A stretch of DNA of 6,540 nt, from assembly GCA_038065015.1 (NCBI GenBank), contig JBBTRU010000039.1, forward strand, positions 1 to 6,540, read 5' to 3'. Every line of letters begins with the position of its first letter. The stretch's first letter is position 1. The position numbers and the translations under genes are program-made. The notes beneath the pieces were generated by a model. That model made no database searches, was not told the origin of the DNA, and saw nothing but the letters and a program-made list of their open reading frames with translations. Positions 1 through 6,054 of this stretch are shown one piece after another. The DNA is from CAIPSZ01 sp038065015. Its GTDB lineage: Bacteria; Patescibacteriota; Patescibacteriia; PEXW01.

Positions 1-237
1 ACCTCAAAGCAGCCGTATGCAATTCAGGAGGCAATTCGGAAAGTGCGCGAGAGTGAGTTGGGTCAAGCAGCAATTGCATTATTCCATGCTTTTAAGCAAG
101 TGCAGCAGACCTCCAGCTTGTACTTCAAGCAGAAGTTCGGCCGGCTGCTACGCAAGCAGGAGCGGGATACCAGTAATGATGCGGACTCAACCGGTTATCA
201 ATTGACGAAGATTCTTGAGGTACTTTCGGAAAAATAG
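1..237 (+). CDS. C-terminal fragment of an unrecognised protein
   Basis: Frame 1 is open from the first base to the TAG at 235-237, giving 78 residues of a protein whose start lies upstream of the window. I do not recognise the family. The visible part is rich in Ala, Gln, Lys, Arg and Glu and looks helical (for example YAIQEAIRKVRESELGQAA, then LYFKQKFGRLLRKQ), with a polar stretch (RDTSNDADSTG) before a final short helix. It has no membrane segment and no cysteine or histidine cluster. A GTG at 43 could act as a start, but the frame is equally good before it, so I read it as internal. The C-terminus does not look like PheS, which might have been expected upstream of pheT. The stop overlaps the weak ribosome-binding site of the next gene, which suggests one transcript. 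Confidence 0.6.
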   Translation, partial: TSKQPYAIQEAIRKVRESELGQAAIALFHAFKQVQQTSSLYFKQKFGRLLRKQERDTSNDADSTGYQLTKILEVLSEK

Positions 238-245
238 GAATATTC

Positions 246-755
246 ATGAATACAATTATGACCAACAATAATGATGCATCGCAATCTCAAGGGATTAATC
301 CTTCCCAGGTACCAAAAAGCAAACCAACAATCCCTCCGTTTATCAAGTTGGTACTGGCCGTTCTTTTTTCCTCGGCCATTCTATATCTGCAGACAATCTT
401 ACTTTGTTTTTCAAACGGAACGAGCAGTGAAAGTGTTGCATGGTTATATGCATTAACCATTCAATTACTAAGCTTCATCGGTTTGCTTTGGTATCCCTAT
501 GTTTATTTCGACTCATCTGTATTGATGATTTTAGTAAATGGCATTGCATTCTTCCTGCTCATGGGGTTAGGAATCGCCGTAATGTATAAGAAGAAGTTTA
601 GTTTATATGCAGCGTATTCTGTGTTTGGGTTAATGCTACTGTTCGTTACTACTTCTGATTTCCTTGGTTTGAATTTTGGTGGATTCCTTGCACTTATCAT
701 TGGGGTAGGCGTTATCTACGGGTTGTACAAAAATCGAGCTTATTTCAGTACATGA
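246..755 (+). CDS. small multi-pass membrane protein, unknown function
   Basis: This 169-residue protein has a polar, Asn/Ser/Gln-rich N-terminal tail (about residues 1-32) and then about five hydrophobic segments, near residues 33-55, 64-86, 91-113, 119-138 and 143-161. Basic residues follow the third helix (YKKKF) and the last (YKNR). No catalytic or transport motif is visible, so I assign no function. The ATG at 246 is preceded by a weak AGGA (236-239) that overlaps the previous stop codon; the ATG at 258 is a possible alternative start. The TGA at 753-755 is one base before the pheT start, which points to co-transcription and perhaps translational coupling. Base composition is clearly AT-richer than pheT, as is common for membrane proteins but also compatible with separate acquisition. 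Coding status is well supported by the consistent hydrophobic pattern; the role is open. Confidence 0.8.
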   Translation: MNTIMTNNNDASQSQGINPSQVPKSKPTIPPFIKLVLAVLFSSAILYLQTILLCFSNGTSSESVAWLYALTIQLLSFIGLLWYPYVYFDSSVLMILVNGIAFFLLMGLGIAVMYKKKFSLYAAYSVFGLMLLFVTTSDFLGLNFGGFLALIIGVGVIYGLYKNRAYFST

Positions 756-756
756 C

Positions 757-3114
757 ATGAAACTTCCATTATCCTGGCTCAAAACTTTCGTCACCGTCCG
801 CACTAGCCCAGAAAAACTGGCGCAGCTGTTGACGTTGTCTGGCTCGGAGGTGGAAAAAGTTATTACCGGCCCGGCATTGCAGGGCGTCGTGGTGGGGTTG
901 GTGGAGCATACGGAGCAACATCCGAATGCGGACCGCTTGAAAGTCTGCAAGGTTCGAGTCCAAGTTGGGGAGGAAAATCGGACCATTGTGTGTGGTGCGC
1001 CGAACGTGGCGGCTGGCCAGAAAGTGCCAGTGGCCTTGCCAGGCACGAAATTACCGAATGGTATTGAACTCAAAGACGCTACTATCCGCGGCGTGGAATC
1101 CCACGGCATGATTTGCGCGGCCGATGAACTCGGTTTGGGCGAGGATCATTCCGGCATTCTGGTGCTGGATGCTAAAGCCCCAATAGGGGATGACGCGGCA
1201 AAATGGCTGGGCTCGGCCGAAACCATTTTGGATTTGGACATTACTCCAAACCGCGGCGACTGTTTATCTATCCGCGGCTTGGCGCGGGAGGTTGCTGTGC
1301 TTACGAATCAAAAGCTTAAAGTATCAGCGCCTAAGCTTGTCGAGGGGAAGCTCAAGAACACTACGAAGGTAAAAATTTTGGATGCCAAGGGTTGTAGTCA
1401 ATATGTTACGCGCGTTGTTGAGGGTCTGACCGTCAAAGCTTCGCCCAGTTGGGTGCAGGACCGGTTGCGCGCCGTCGGCGTGCGGCCGATTAACGCCGTG
1501 GTGGATGCCGCGAATTACGTCATGTTTGAAATCGGCCAACCGCTGCACACCTTTGACGCCGATAAAGTAGGACAGATTATCGTGCGCAGTGCGAAATCGA
1601 ACGAACGGCTGGTGACCTTGGATGGACAGACCCGGACTTTACAATCTGCTGATCTGGTTATTGCAGACAACAAGCAACCTATTGCCCTAGCCGGGGTCAT
1701 GGGCGGGCAAGCCACGGAAGTTACTGAACGCACGACTCGCGTACTTATCGAATCGGCAAATTTCGATCCCATTCGCGTGCGTCTCACCGCCCAGCGCTTG
1801 GGCTTGCGTTCCGAAGCCTCCAGCCGTTTTGAAAAAGGGATTGATTCCGCGCTCGCGATGGAAGCGGCTGACCGCTGTGCGGCCTACATTGCCGAGTGGG
1901 GTGATGGCGTGGTGGCCAAGGGCCGCACTGTCTCTGGAAAAAAAGTTGTAGTTCCAAAGGCTATAACCTTGCCTGTTGTAGAAGTGGAACGTTTGTTGGG
2001 AGTGCGCGTACCAGTGTCGAAAATCAAGAGTCTGCTCGTCGCGCTTGGTTGTCGTGTAACAGCAACGAAAATTGTGTTACGCATAACGCCCCCCACTTGG
2101 CGCCTCGATCTCAAGATTCCTGCGGACCTGGTGGAAGAAATTGGTCGGCTGCTGGACTACAACACGTTCACGCCATCCCTGCCGGTGATGCGCCAGCAGG
2201 TGCAAGCCCTACCATCTAATGTGCAACTCGCTAGCAGTATGCGTCAACGGTTGGTGGCGGCTGGCCTGACGGAAATTTCTACGTACAGTTTTTACAGCCA
2301 AGATCTAGCCGAGCGTTTTGCCTTGGATGACCAGCAGCATCTGGCCGTGGAAAATCCATTTAATCCTGACCAAGCGCTCATGCGCCGTTCGCTTATGCCG
2401 CAAGTGCTGCAGGTGGCGGGGGAGCAGAGTGCAAACCGAGAACAGCTGGGCATTTTCGAGCTTGGCCGCGTGTTTTGGCCAACCGGCAATGCCAAAGCCC
2501 TGCCCGAAGAGCAGCAGATGCTGGCCATTGTCCGCGTTACCAGCACGGGCCCGCCCGCGACGCCTGGCGGCGACGCCTGGCGGGCGGGCGATCCATTTAT
2601 CCAGCTCAAAGGCATTGTCGAAGATCTGCTGCATGCACTGCACGTGCAGGATGTGCGTTTCCACGCCTCGACCAGCACGTCCGCGCGGCTGACGATTGGC
2701 AACGAATCTGTGGGCATCATCGGCCTGGTGGGTGACCGCTTTGCCAAAGCCGTGAAGCTCCGCCGGCCGGCTGCCTTTTGCGAGCTGGATTGCAGCCTGC
2801 TCACGAGTTTGCCCCGGACGCACGCTAAGGTAAAACCGCTTTCCGTGTATCCATCGGTAGAGCGCGACTTGGCTTACGCTTTTCCCGAACCCGTGGCCCA
2901 CGCCGAACTCGTCCGGGTTATCCGGGGCGTGGACCCGCTCATCCTGAATGTCCGCGGGATTGACCGCTTTAAACTGCCCGACGGTAAAGTGAGCGTGACC
3001 CTGCGGATTACCTTTCAATCACCTGGAAAAACGTTGACCGGCGAGGTGGTTCAAGCTATAGTAGAGAGGCTCACGCACACTTTGGGTGAGGTTTTCCACG
3101 CTGAGCTTCGGTAG
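757..3114 (+). CDS. pheT: phenylalanine--tRNA ligase beta subunit
   Basis: PheT pairs with PheS in an alpha2beta2 cytosolic enzyme that charges tRNA-Phe; the beta subunit binds tRNA and hydrolyses mischarged Tyr-tRNA. The 785 residues match the usual bacterial length of about 800, and all domains are present in order. The tRNA-binding OB fold is at about 40-155 (HPNADRLKVCKV; CGAPNVAAGQKVPVALPG; SHGMICAADELGLG). The B3/4 editing domain is at about 210-390 (QPLHTFDADK with H264; GVMGG; IESANFDP with E332; SEASSRFEKGID). B5 is at about 400-475 (PPTWRLDLKIPADLVEEIGR). The synthetase-like core is at about 480-690 (NPFNPDQALMRRSLMPQVLQ; LGIFELGRVF). The C-terminal FDX-ACB anticodon-binding domain is at about 692-785 (YPSVERDLAYAF). 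The ATG at 757 gives the standard MKLPLSWLK-type start and has no Shine-Dalgarno, so initiation may depend on the upstream gene ending one base earlier. Residues 598-611 come from a palindromic repeat. Confidence 0.96.
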   Translation: MKLPLSWLKTFVTVRTSPEKLAQLLTLSGSEVEKVITGPALQGVVVGLVEHTEQHPNADRLKVCKVRVQVGEENRTIVCGAPNVAAGQKVPVALPGTKLPNGIELKDATIRGVESHGMICAADELGLGEDHSGILVLDAKAPIGDDAAKWLGSAETILDLDITPNRGDCLSIRGLAREVAVLTNQKLKVSAPKLVEGKLKNTTKVKILDAKGCSQYVTRVVEGLTVKASPSWVQDRLRAVGVRPINAVVDAANYVMFEIGQPLHTFDADKVGQIIVRSAKSNERLVTLDGQTRTLQSADLVIADNKQPIALAGVMGGQATEVTERTTRVLIESANFDPIRVRLTAQRLGLRSEASSRFEKGIDSALAMEAADRCAAYIAEWGDGVVAKGRTVSGKKVVVPKAITLPVVEVERLLGVRVPVSKIKSLLVALGCRVTATKIVLRITPPTWRLDLKIPADLVEEIGRLLDYNTFTPSLPVMRQQVQALPSNVQLASSMRQRLVAAGLTEISTYSFYSQDLAERFALDDQQHLAVENPFNPDQALMRRSLMPQVLQVAGEQSANREQLGIFELGRVFWPTGNAKALPEEQQMLAIVRVTSTGPPATPGGDAWRAGDPFIQLKGIVEDLLHALHVQDVRFHASTSTSARLTIGNESVGIIGLVGDRFAKAVKLRRPAAFCELDCSLLTSLPRTHAKVKPLSVYPSVERDLAYAFPEPVAHAELVRVIRGVDPLILNVRGIDRFKLPDGKVSVTLRITFQSPGKTLTGEVVQAIVERLTHTLGEVFHAELR
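2549..2589. repeat. GC-rich palindromic repeat inside pheT
   Basis: Perfect 10-bp inverted arms GCCCGCCCGC (2549-2558) and GCGGGCGGGC (2580-2589) flank a 21-bp centre. Overlapping them is a perfect 13-bp tandem direct repeat, CGACGCCTGGCGG, at 2558-2570 and 2571-2583, each copy holding the small palindrome CGCC-T-GGCG. The element is read in frame as PheT residues 598-611 (GPPATPGGDAWRAG) and causes no stop. It falls between a strand of the core domain (LAIVRVTS) and a helix (LKGIVEDLLHAL), where a surface loop is expected. Its composition is more extreme than the surrounding codons. It may be an inserted interspersed repeat or simply a loop that grew by tandem duplication. Confidence 0.75.
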
Positions 3115-3234
3115 TTACGAATTACGAATATAATGCGACGAATATACGAAATACGAATGGGATATTCCTTGGCCAAAGCCATGTTTTGTGCATTTGTAGT
3201 CATTCGTATATTCGTACCGATTCGTAATTCGTAA
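3115..3234. repeat. nested inverted repeat of TACGAAT heptamers before gyrB
   Basis: The outer arms TTACGAATTACGAAT (3115-3129) and ATTCGTAATTCGTAA (3220-3234) are perfect 15-bp complements. Inner arms ACGAATATACGAA (3138-3150) and TTCGTATATTCGT (3203-3215) are perfect over 13 bp. The left half carries about five TACGAAT-like units (near 3116, 3123, 3137, 3145, 3152) and the right half four in the opposite sense (3202, 3210, 3220, 3227). A small hairpin, TGGC-CAAA-GCCA (3170-3181), lies in the loop. The left arm begins on the base after the pheT stop and the right arm ends five bases before the gyrB ATG. I see no flanking target-site duplication. A TATATT at 3207-3212 could be a -10 box, but no good -35 goes with it. 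It could be a small mobile element, an operator array or a folded RNA leader. Confidence 0.85.
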
Positions 3235-3239
3235 ATTTT

Positions 3240-5273
3240 ATGCCTAAGAACGCTGCCAGCCAAGAATATTCCGCCAAGCAAATTACTGTCCTGGAAGGTC
3301 TCGACCCGGTGCGCAAGCGCCCGGGCATGTACATTGGCAACACCGCCACCGAAGGTTTGCATCACCTGGTGTGGGAAGTGGTGGATAACTGTTTGGACGA
3401 AGCCATGGCCGGACATGCCAAGACTATTACCGTTACGTTGTTGCCCGACCACTTGATGTCCGTGGAGGACGATGGTCGCGGTATTCCGGTAGACACGCAT
3501 AAGACCACCAAGAAGTCTGCCCTGGAGACGGTGCTCACCGTGCTCCACGCTGGCGGTAAGTTCGGCGGGGATAGTGGGTACAAAATTTCTGGCGGCTTGC
3601 ACGGCGTGGGTGTGTCGGTCGTGAATGCTCTTTCCGTCTACCTCAAGGCCGAAGTCAAACGTGACGGCCAGCTCTGGATGCAGGAGTACAAGCGTGGCAA
3701 ACCCGTGGCCAAAGTGAAGGCGGTTGGGAAAGCCCGCGGTACCGGCACCATAATTACCTTCCAGCCAGACGCGGAAATATTTAGCACGCTGGACTTCAAT
3801 TTACAAAACATCAAAGACCACCTGCGCCAACAGGCGTACCTGACCAAGGGCGTGCAAATTGACATTGTTGATAAACGGCTGCCTACGCCGCGTGGCCAGC
3901 ATGCCCCAAGCTATAGCTTCCGGTTTGAAGGTGGGGTGCAGAGCTACGTGCGACACCTCAACCACAACAAAGAAGCCAAGCACGACAAAGTTTTTTACGT
4001 CGACAAAGAATCCAACGGTTTGCAGGTCGAGGTTGGCATGCAGTATTCCGATGATTATAAAGAGACCGTGTTTAGTTTTGCAAACAATATCCACACCACC
4101 GAAGGCGGCATGCACTTGATTGGTTTCCGCGGTGCGCTCACCCGCCAGTTGAACGCTTATGCCCGCAAGCAGGGCTACCTTAAAGAGAAGGACGAAAACT
4201 TGGGTGGTGAAGACGTGCGTGAAGGTTGCACTGCCGTGATTTCCGTTAAAGTCCGCGACCCGCAGTTTGAAGGCCAGACCAAAGCCAAGCTCGGCAATGC
4301 CGAAGCCAAACCGGCGGTAGAGAGCGTGACCGCCGAAGCCCTAGAAATTTTCTTAGAAGAGCACCCGCGCGATGCCGAAGCGATTATCGGTAAGTGCGTG
4401 CTGGCCCAGCGCGCTCGCGTGGCCGCCCGCGCGGCCCGCGACACCGTGCTCCGCAAGGGGGCGCTCGACGGTTTTGCCTTGCCGGGCAAGCTAGCTGATT
4501 GCTCGAGCAAAGACCCTAAAGATTCCGAGTTGTTCCTTGTTGAGGGTGACTCGGCCGGTGGCAGTGCTAAGCAAGGCCGCGATCGGAACTTTCAGGCCAT
4601 TCTGCCGTTGCGGGGCAAAATCTTGAACGTCGAGCGCGCGCGCTTGGATAAAATGTTAGCCAACAACGAAATCAAGTCACTGATCATTGCCATGGGCACC
4701 AACATTGGCGAGCAGTTTCGTATCGAGGATTTGCGCTATGATCGCATCATTATCATGACCGACGCCGACGTGGACGGCAGCCATATTCGTACCCTCCTCC
4801 TCACGCTCTTCTACCGGTACTTCCCGCAGCTCATGCTTACTGGCCACTTGTACATTGCCCAGCCGCCGCTGTTCCGCGTGCAAAAAGGTAAAATGAGCAA
4901 GTACGTCTATAACGAAGCCGAACTGGAAAAGGTGAAGAAAGAGTTCGAAGCTATCAAACTGGAAAAAGCTACGGCAAAGGCGGCTAAAGAAAAAATCGAA
5001 GCCCCTGCGGATATTCCAGAAGCGGGCGTTGAGGTGGTAGAAACCACGCCCAGTGGCATCTCTATCCAGCGCTACAAAGGTTTGGGCGAAATGAACCCGG
5101 GCCAACTGTGGGAGACCACCATGGACCCGGCCACGCGCGTGATGCGCCAGGTGACCTTGGAAGACGCCGAAGCTGCGGACCAGGTGTTCGACATGCTCAT
5201 GGGCAACGAAGTGGCCCCGCGCAAACGCTTTATCCAGACGCACGCAAAATCCGTTAAAAATTTAGATATCTAG
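3240..5273 (+). CDS. gyrB: DNA gyrase subunit B
   Basis: GyrB is the ATPase subunit of gyrase, which with GyrA introduces negative supercoils into cytosolic DNA. The GHKL ATPase domain (about 10-225) shows VLEGLDPVRKRPGMYIG, the catalytic Glu and Mg-binding Asn in EVVDN (E46, N50), DDGRGIPV (D77, R80) and GGLHGVGVSVVNALS (118-132). The transducer domain is at about 226-400. The TOPRIM domain has EGDSAGGSAKQGR (435-447, acidic E435) and the metal-binding DADVDG (D508, D510, D512). The C-terminal RYKGLGEMNPGQLWETTMDP and final VKNLDI favour GyrB over ParE. At 677 residues it is the short form without the large insertion of gamma-proteobacterial GyrB, but it carries a charged insert at about 560-605. 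The ATG at 3240 fits the family N-terminus and no later start is possible; there is no Shine-Dalgarno, and an inverted repeat ends five bases upstream. Confidence 0.95.
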   Translation: MPKNAASQEYSAKQITVLEGLDPVRKRPGMYIGNTATEGLHHLVWEVVDNCLDEAMAGHAKTITVTLLPDHLMSVEDDGRGIPVDTHKTTKKSALETVLTVLHAGGKFGGDSGYKISGGLHGVGVSVVNALSVYLKAEVKRDGQLWMQEYKRGKPVAKVKAVGKARGTGTIITFQPDAEIFSTLDFNLQNIKDHLRQQAYLTKGVQIDIVDKRLPTPRGQHAPSYSFRFEGGVQSYVRHLNHNKEAKHDKVFYVDKESNGLQVEVGMQYSDDYKETVFSFANNIHTTEGGMHLIGFRGALTRQLNAYARKQGYLKEKDENLGGEDVREGCTAVISVKVRDPQFEGQTKAKLGNAEAKPAVESVTAEALEIFLEEHPRDAEAIIGKCVLAQRARVAARAARDTVLRKGALDGFALPGKLADCSSKDPKDSELFLVEGDSAGGSAKQGRDRNFQAILPLRGKILNVERARLDKMLANNEIKSLIIAMGTNIGEQFRIEDLRYDRIIIMTDADVDGSHIRTLLLTLFYRYFPQLMLTGHLYIAQPPLFRVQKGKMSKYVYNEAELEKVKKEFEAIKLEKATAKAAKEKIEAPADIPEAGVEVVETTPSGISIQRYKGLGEMNPGQLWETTMDPATRVMRQVTLEDAEAADQVFDMLMGNEVAPRKRFIQTHAKSVKNLDI

Positions 5274-5279
5274 TTGAGT

Positions 5280-5771
5280 ATGACTGGGAACTATGCCTTC
5301 ATTGATAGCCAGAATGTAAACCTTGGTATACGAGAACTTGGCTGGAGCCTTGATTTTAAAAGATTCCGAGTATACCTGAAGGAAAAGTACGATGTTGAGC
5401 GCGCTTACATTTTTATCGGTTATATCCCAGAAAATCAAAAATTATATACTCGTTTGCAAGAGTTTGGCTATATTCTTATACACAAACCCACATTTCGGCA
5501 CAAAGACGGAACAGTAAAAGGGAATTGCGATGCTGAGTTAGTCTTGCAAGCAATGATTGATTTTTCAGATTATCAACAGGCACTTATAGTTTCTGGAGAT
5601 GGTGATTTTTATTGCCTTGTCGAGTACCTCTACTCTAAAGCGAAATTACGATCTGTTCTTGTGCCGAATAGCAAAAAGTATTCTGCACTCTTGAAGCGTG
5701 CAGCACGTGAGAAATTAATCCCAATGGATAATTTAAGGCAGAAGTTAGAGTATAAGAAAAGCACCGCCTGA
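5280..5771 (+). CDS. NYN/LabA-like PIN-fold nuclease (DUF88 type)
   Basis: This 163-residue protein fits the LabA-like NYN branch of PIN-fold proteins, which are metal-dependent, mostly RNA-directed nucleases. The conserved acidic positions are present: D9 in AFIDSQN near the N-terminus, D84 in GNCDAELVLQAMID, and D107 and D109 in VSGDGDFYCLVEYL. Alternating strands and helices between them (RAYIFIGYIP, FGYILIHKP, LRSVLVPNS) fit the fold. It is about the size of a single NYN domain, with a basic tail and no partner domain. The start is ATG at 5280, six bases after the gyrB stop; an in-frame TTG at 5274 would add two residues. There is no clear Shine-Dalgarno, so coupling to gyrB is likely. 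Codons are noticeably AT-richer than in gyrB. Family confidence is high, but the RNA substrate is unknown and nothing here shows a toxin-antitoxin pair. Confidence 0.88.
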   Translation: MTGNYAFIDSQNVNLGIRELGWSLDFKRFRVYLKEKYDVERAYIFIGYIPENQKLYTRLQEFGYILIHKPTFRHKDGTVKGNCDAELVLQAMIDFSDYQQALIVSGDGDFYCLVEYLYSKAKLRSVLVPNSKKYSALLKRAAREKLIPMDNLRQKLEYKKSTA

Positions 5772-5830
5772 CGACGAACGCCAAGAGGTACTTTTCGTGA
5801 TGATTCGTCTACATTATTGACTATTTTAGG

Positions 5831-5845
5831 AGACTTGTCAAGTCT
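5831..5845. repeat. 15-bp palindrome AGACTTG-T-CAAGTCT
   Basis: Seven-base arms AGACTTG (5831-5837) and CAAGTCT (5839-5845) are perfect complements around a single T. The near-unbroken symmetry suits a dimeric DNA-binding protein better than an RNA hairpin, since the loop would have to open to three bases. It lies 60 bases after the NYN stop and about 80 bases before the -35 of the next promoter, and no T-run follows that would make it a terminator. Its role is not shown. Confidence 0.4.
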
Positions 5846-5868
5846 TACTAACTACAAGCCACTAAAAA

Positions 5869-5901
5869 GCTGCCTGGTTTTCCGCTAACCACAGCCCTTT
5901 T
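5869..5901 (+). terminator. possible weak terminator after the NYN gene
   Basis: A stem can form from GCTG (5869-5872) plus TGGTT (5875-5879) with AACCA (5887-5891) plus CAGC (5892-5895), with a CC bulge and a seven-base loop. It is followed by CC and four Ts (5898-5901). The position, between the NYN stop and the next promoter, is right for ending the upstream transcript. The short T-run and the bulge make it weak, and the same bases can also contribute to the neighbouring hairpin at 5900-5917. Confidence 0.3.
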
Positions 5902-5917
5902 GGCTAACCTTAGCCAA
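5900..5917. promoter_or_regulatory. inverted repeat upstream of the -35 box
   Basis: TTGGCTA (5900-5906) and TAGCCAA (5911-5917) form a perfect 7-bp inverted repeat with an ACCT centre, ending seven bases before the -35 hexamer. The heptamer GCTAACC appears twice, at 5884-5890 and 5903-5909, 19 bases apart, and GGTAGC (5918-5923) resembles it in reverse. The location suits an activator or repressor site, but no regulator gene is in the window. This is inferred from position and symmetry only. Confidence 0.4.
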
Positions 5918-5924
5918 GGTAGCA

Positions 5925-5953
5925 TTGACATTTACGGAGTTATGCGCTATTCT
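5925..5953 (+). promoter_or_regulatory. sigma70-type promoter of the 6055 gene
   Basis: A perfect -35 hexamer TTGACA (5925-5930) is followed after exactly 17 bases by TATTCT (5948-5953), which matches the -10 consensus at four of six positions. Transcription would begin at about 5959-5961, leaving a leader of about 95 bases before the ATG at 6055. This is the clearest promoter in the window, and its place after a gene end and before a well-marked start supports it. Confidence 0.62.
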
Positions 5954-5958
5954 GCATC

Positions 5959-5975
5959 GTTACCATAGGGGTAAC
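5959..5975 (+). promoter_or_regulatory. stem-loop or operator at the predicted transcript start
   Basis: GTTACC (5959-5964) and GGTAAC (5970-5975) are perfect complements around ATAGG. The repeat begins where the transcript is expected to start, so it could be an operator over the start site or a hairpin at the 5' end of the mRNA that slows decay. The leader also holds a second weak stem, GTCC(C)GA (6016-6022) with TCGGAC (6030-6035), just before the ribosome-binding site. Confidence 0.4.
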
Positions 5976-6043
5976 AAACACTTGAAAAACGTGGGCACAT
6001 ACGCCCTCAACTGCGGTCCCGACAGACATTCGGACAATTTTAT

Positions 6044-6049
6044 GGAGGT
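6044..6049 (+). promoter_or_regulatory. strong Shine-Dalgarno of the 6055 gene
   Basis: GGAGGT sits five bases before the ATG at 6055 and fixes that start. None of pheT, gyrB or the NYN gene has a comparable site, so this gene is set up for independent and probably efficient initiation. Confidence 0.85.
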
Positions 6050-6054
6050 ATGCG

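Noticed and set aside
17..205. Frame 2 open frame at the window start
   Set aside because: Its residue mix is Cys, Ser and Arg heavy, while frame 1 is open from base 1, has helical protein-like content and ends just before the next gene.
753..755. Possible recoding of TGA as glycine, as in some CPR lineages
   Set aside because: TGA ends the membrane protein one base before pheT and also ends the NYN gene at a natural length; the long genes contain no internal TGA.
2292..3018. Long open frames on the minus strand inside pheT (170 and 237 codons)
   Set aside because: They lie wholly within a well-supported pheT, are rich in Arg, Ala and Ser as expected from the complement of GC-rich codons, and show no domain or start signal.
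3051..3602. Minus-strand open frame across the gyrB start and the inverted repeat
   Set aside because: It overlaps conserved GyrB ATPase codons and reads through the repeat; the frame is open by chance.
4430..4445. GC-rich run resembling a repeat in gyrB
   Set aside because: It encodes the conserved Ala/Arg-rich RVAARAARD segment of GyrB and has no exact arms beyond what the codons produce.
4611..4619. Arg458 in GyrB at the position of the E. coli quinolone-related Lys447
   Set aside because: Arg at this place in PLRGKILNVE is common in Gram-positive and other GyrBs, so it is not a sign of resistance.
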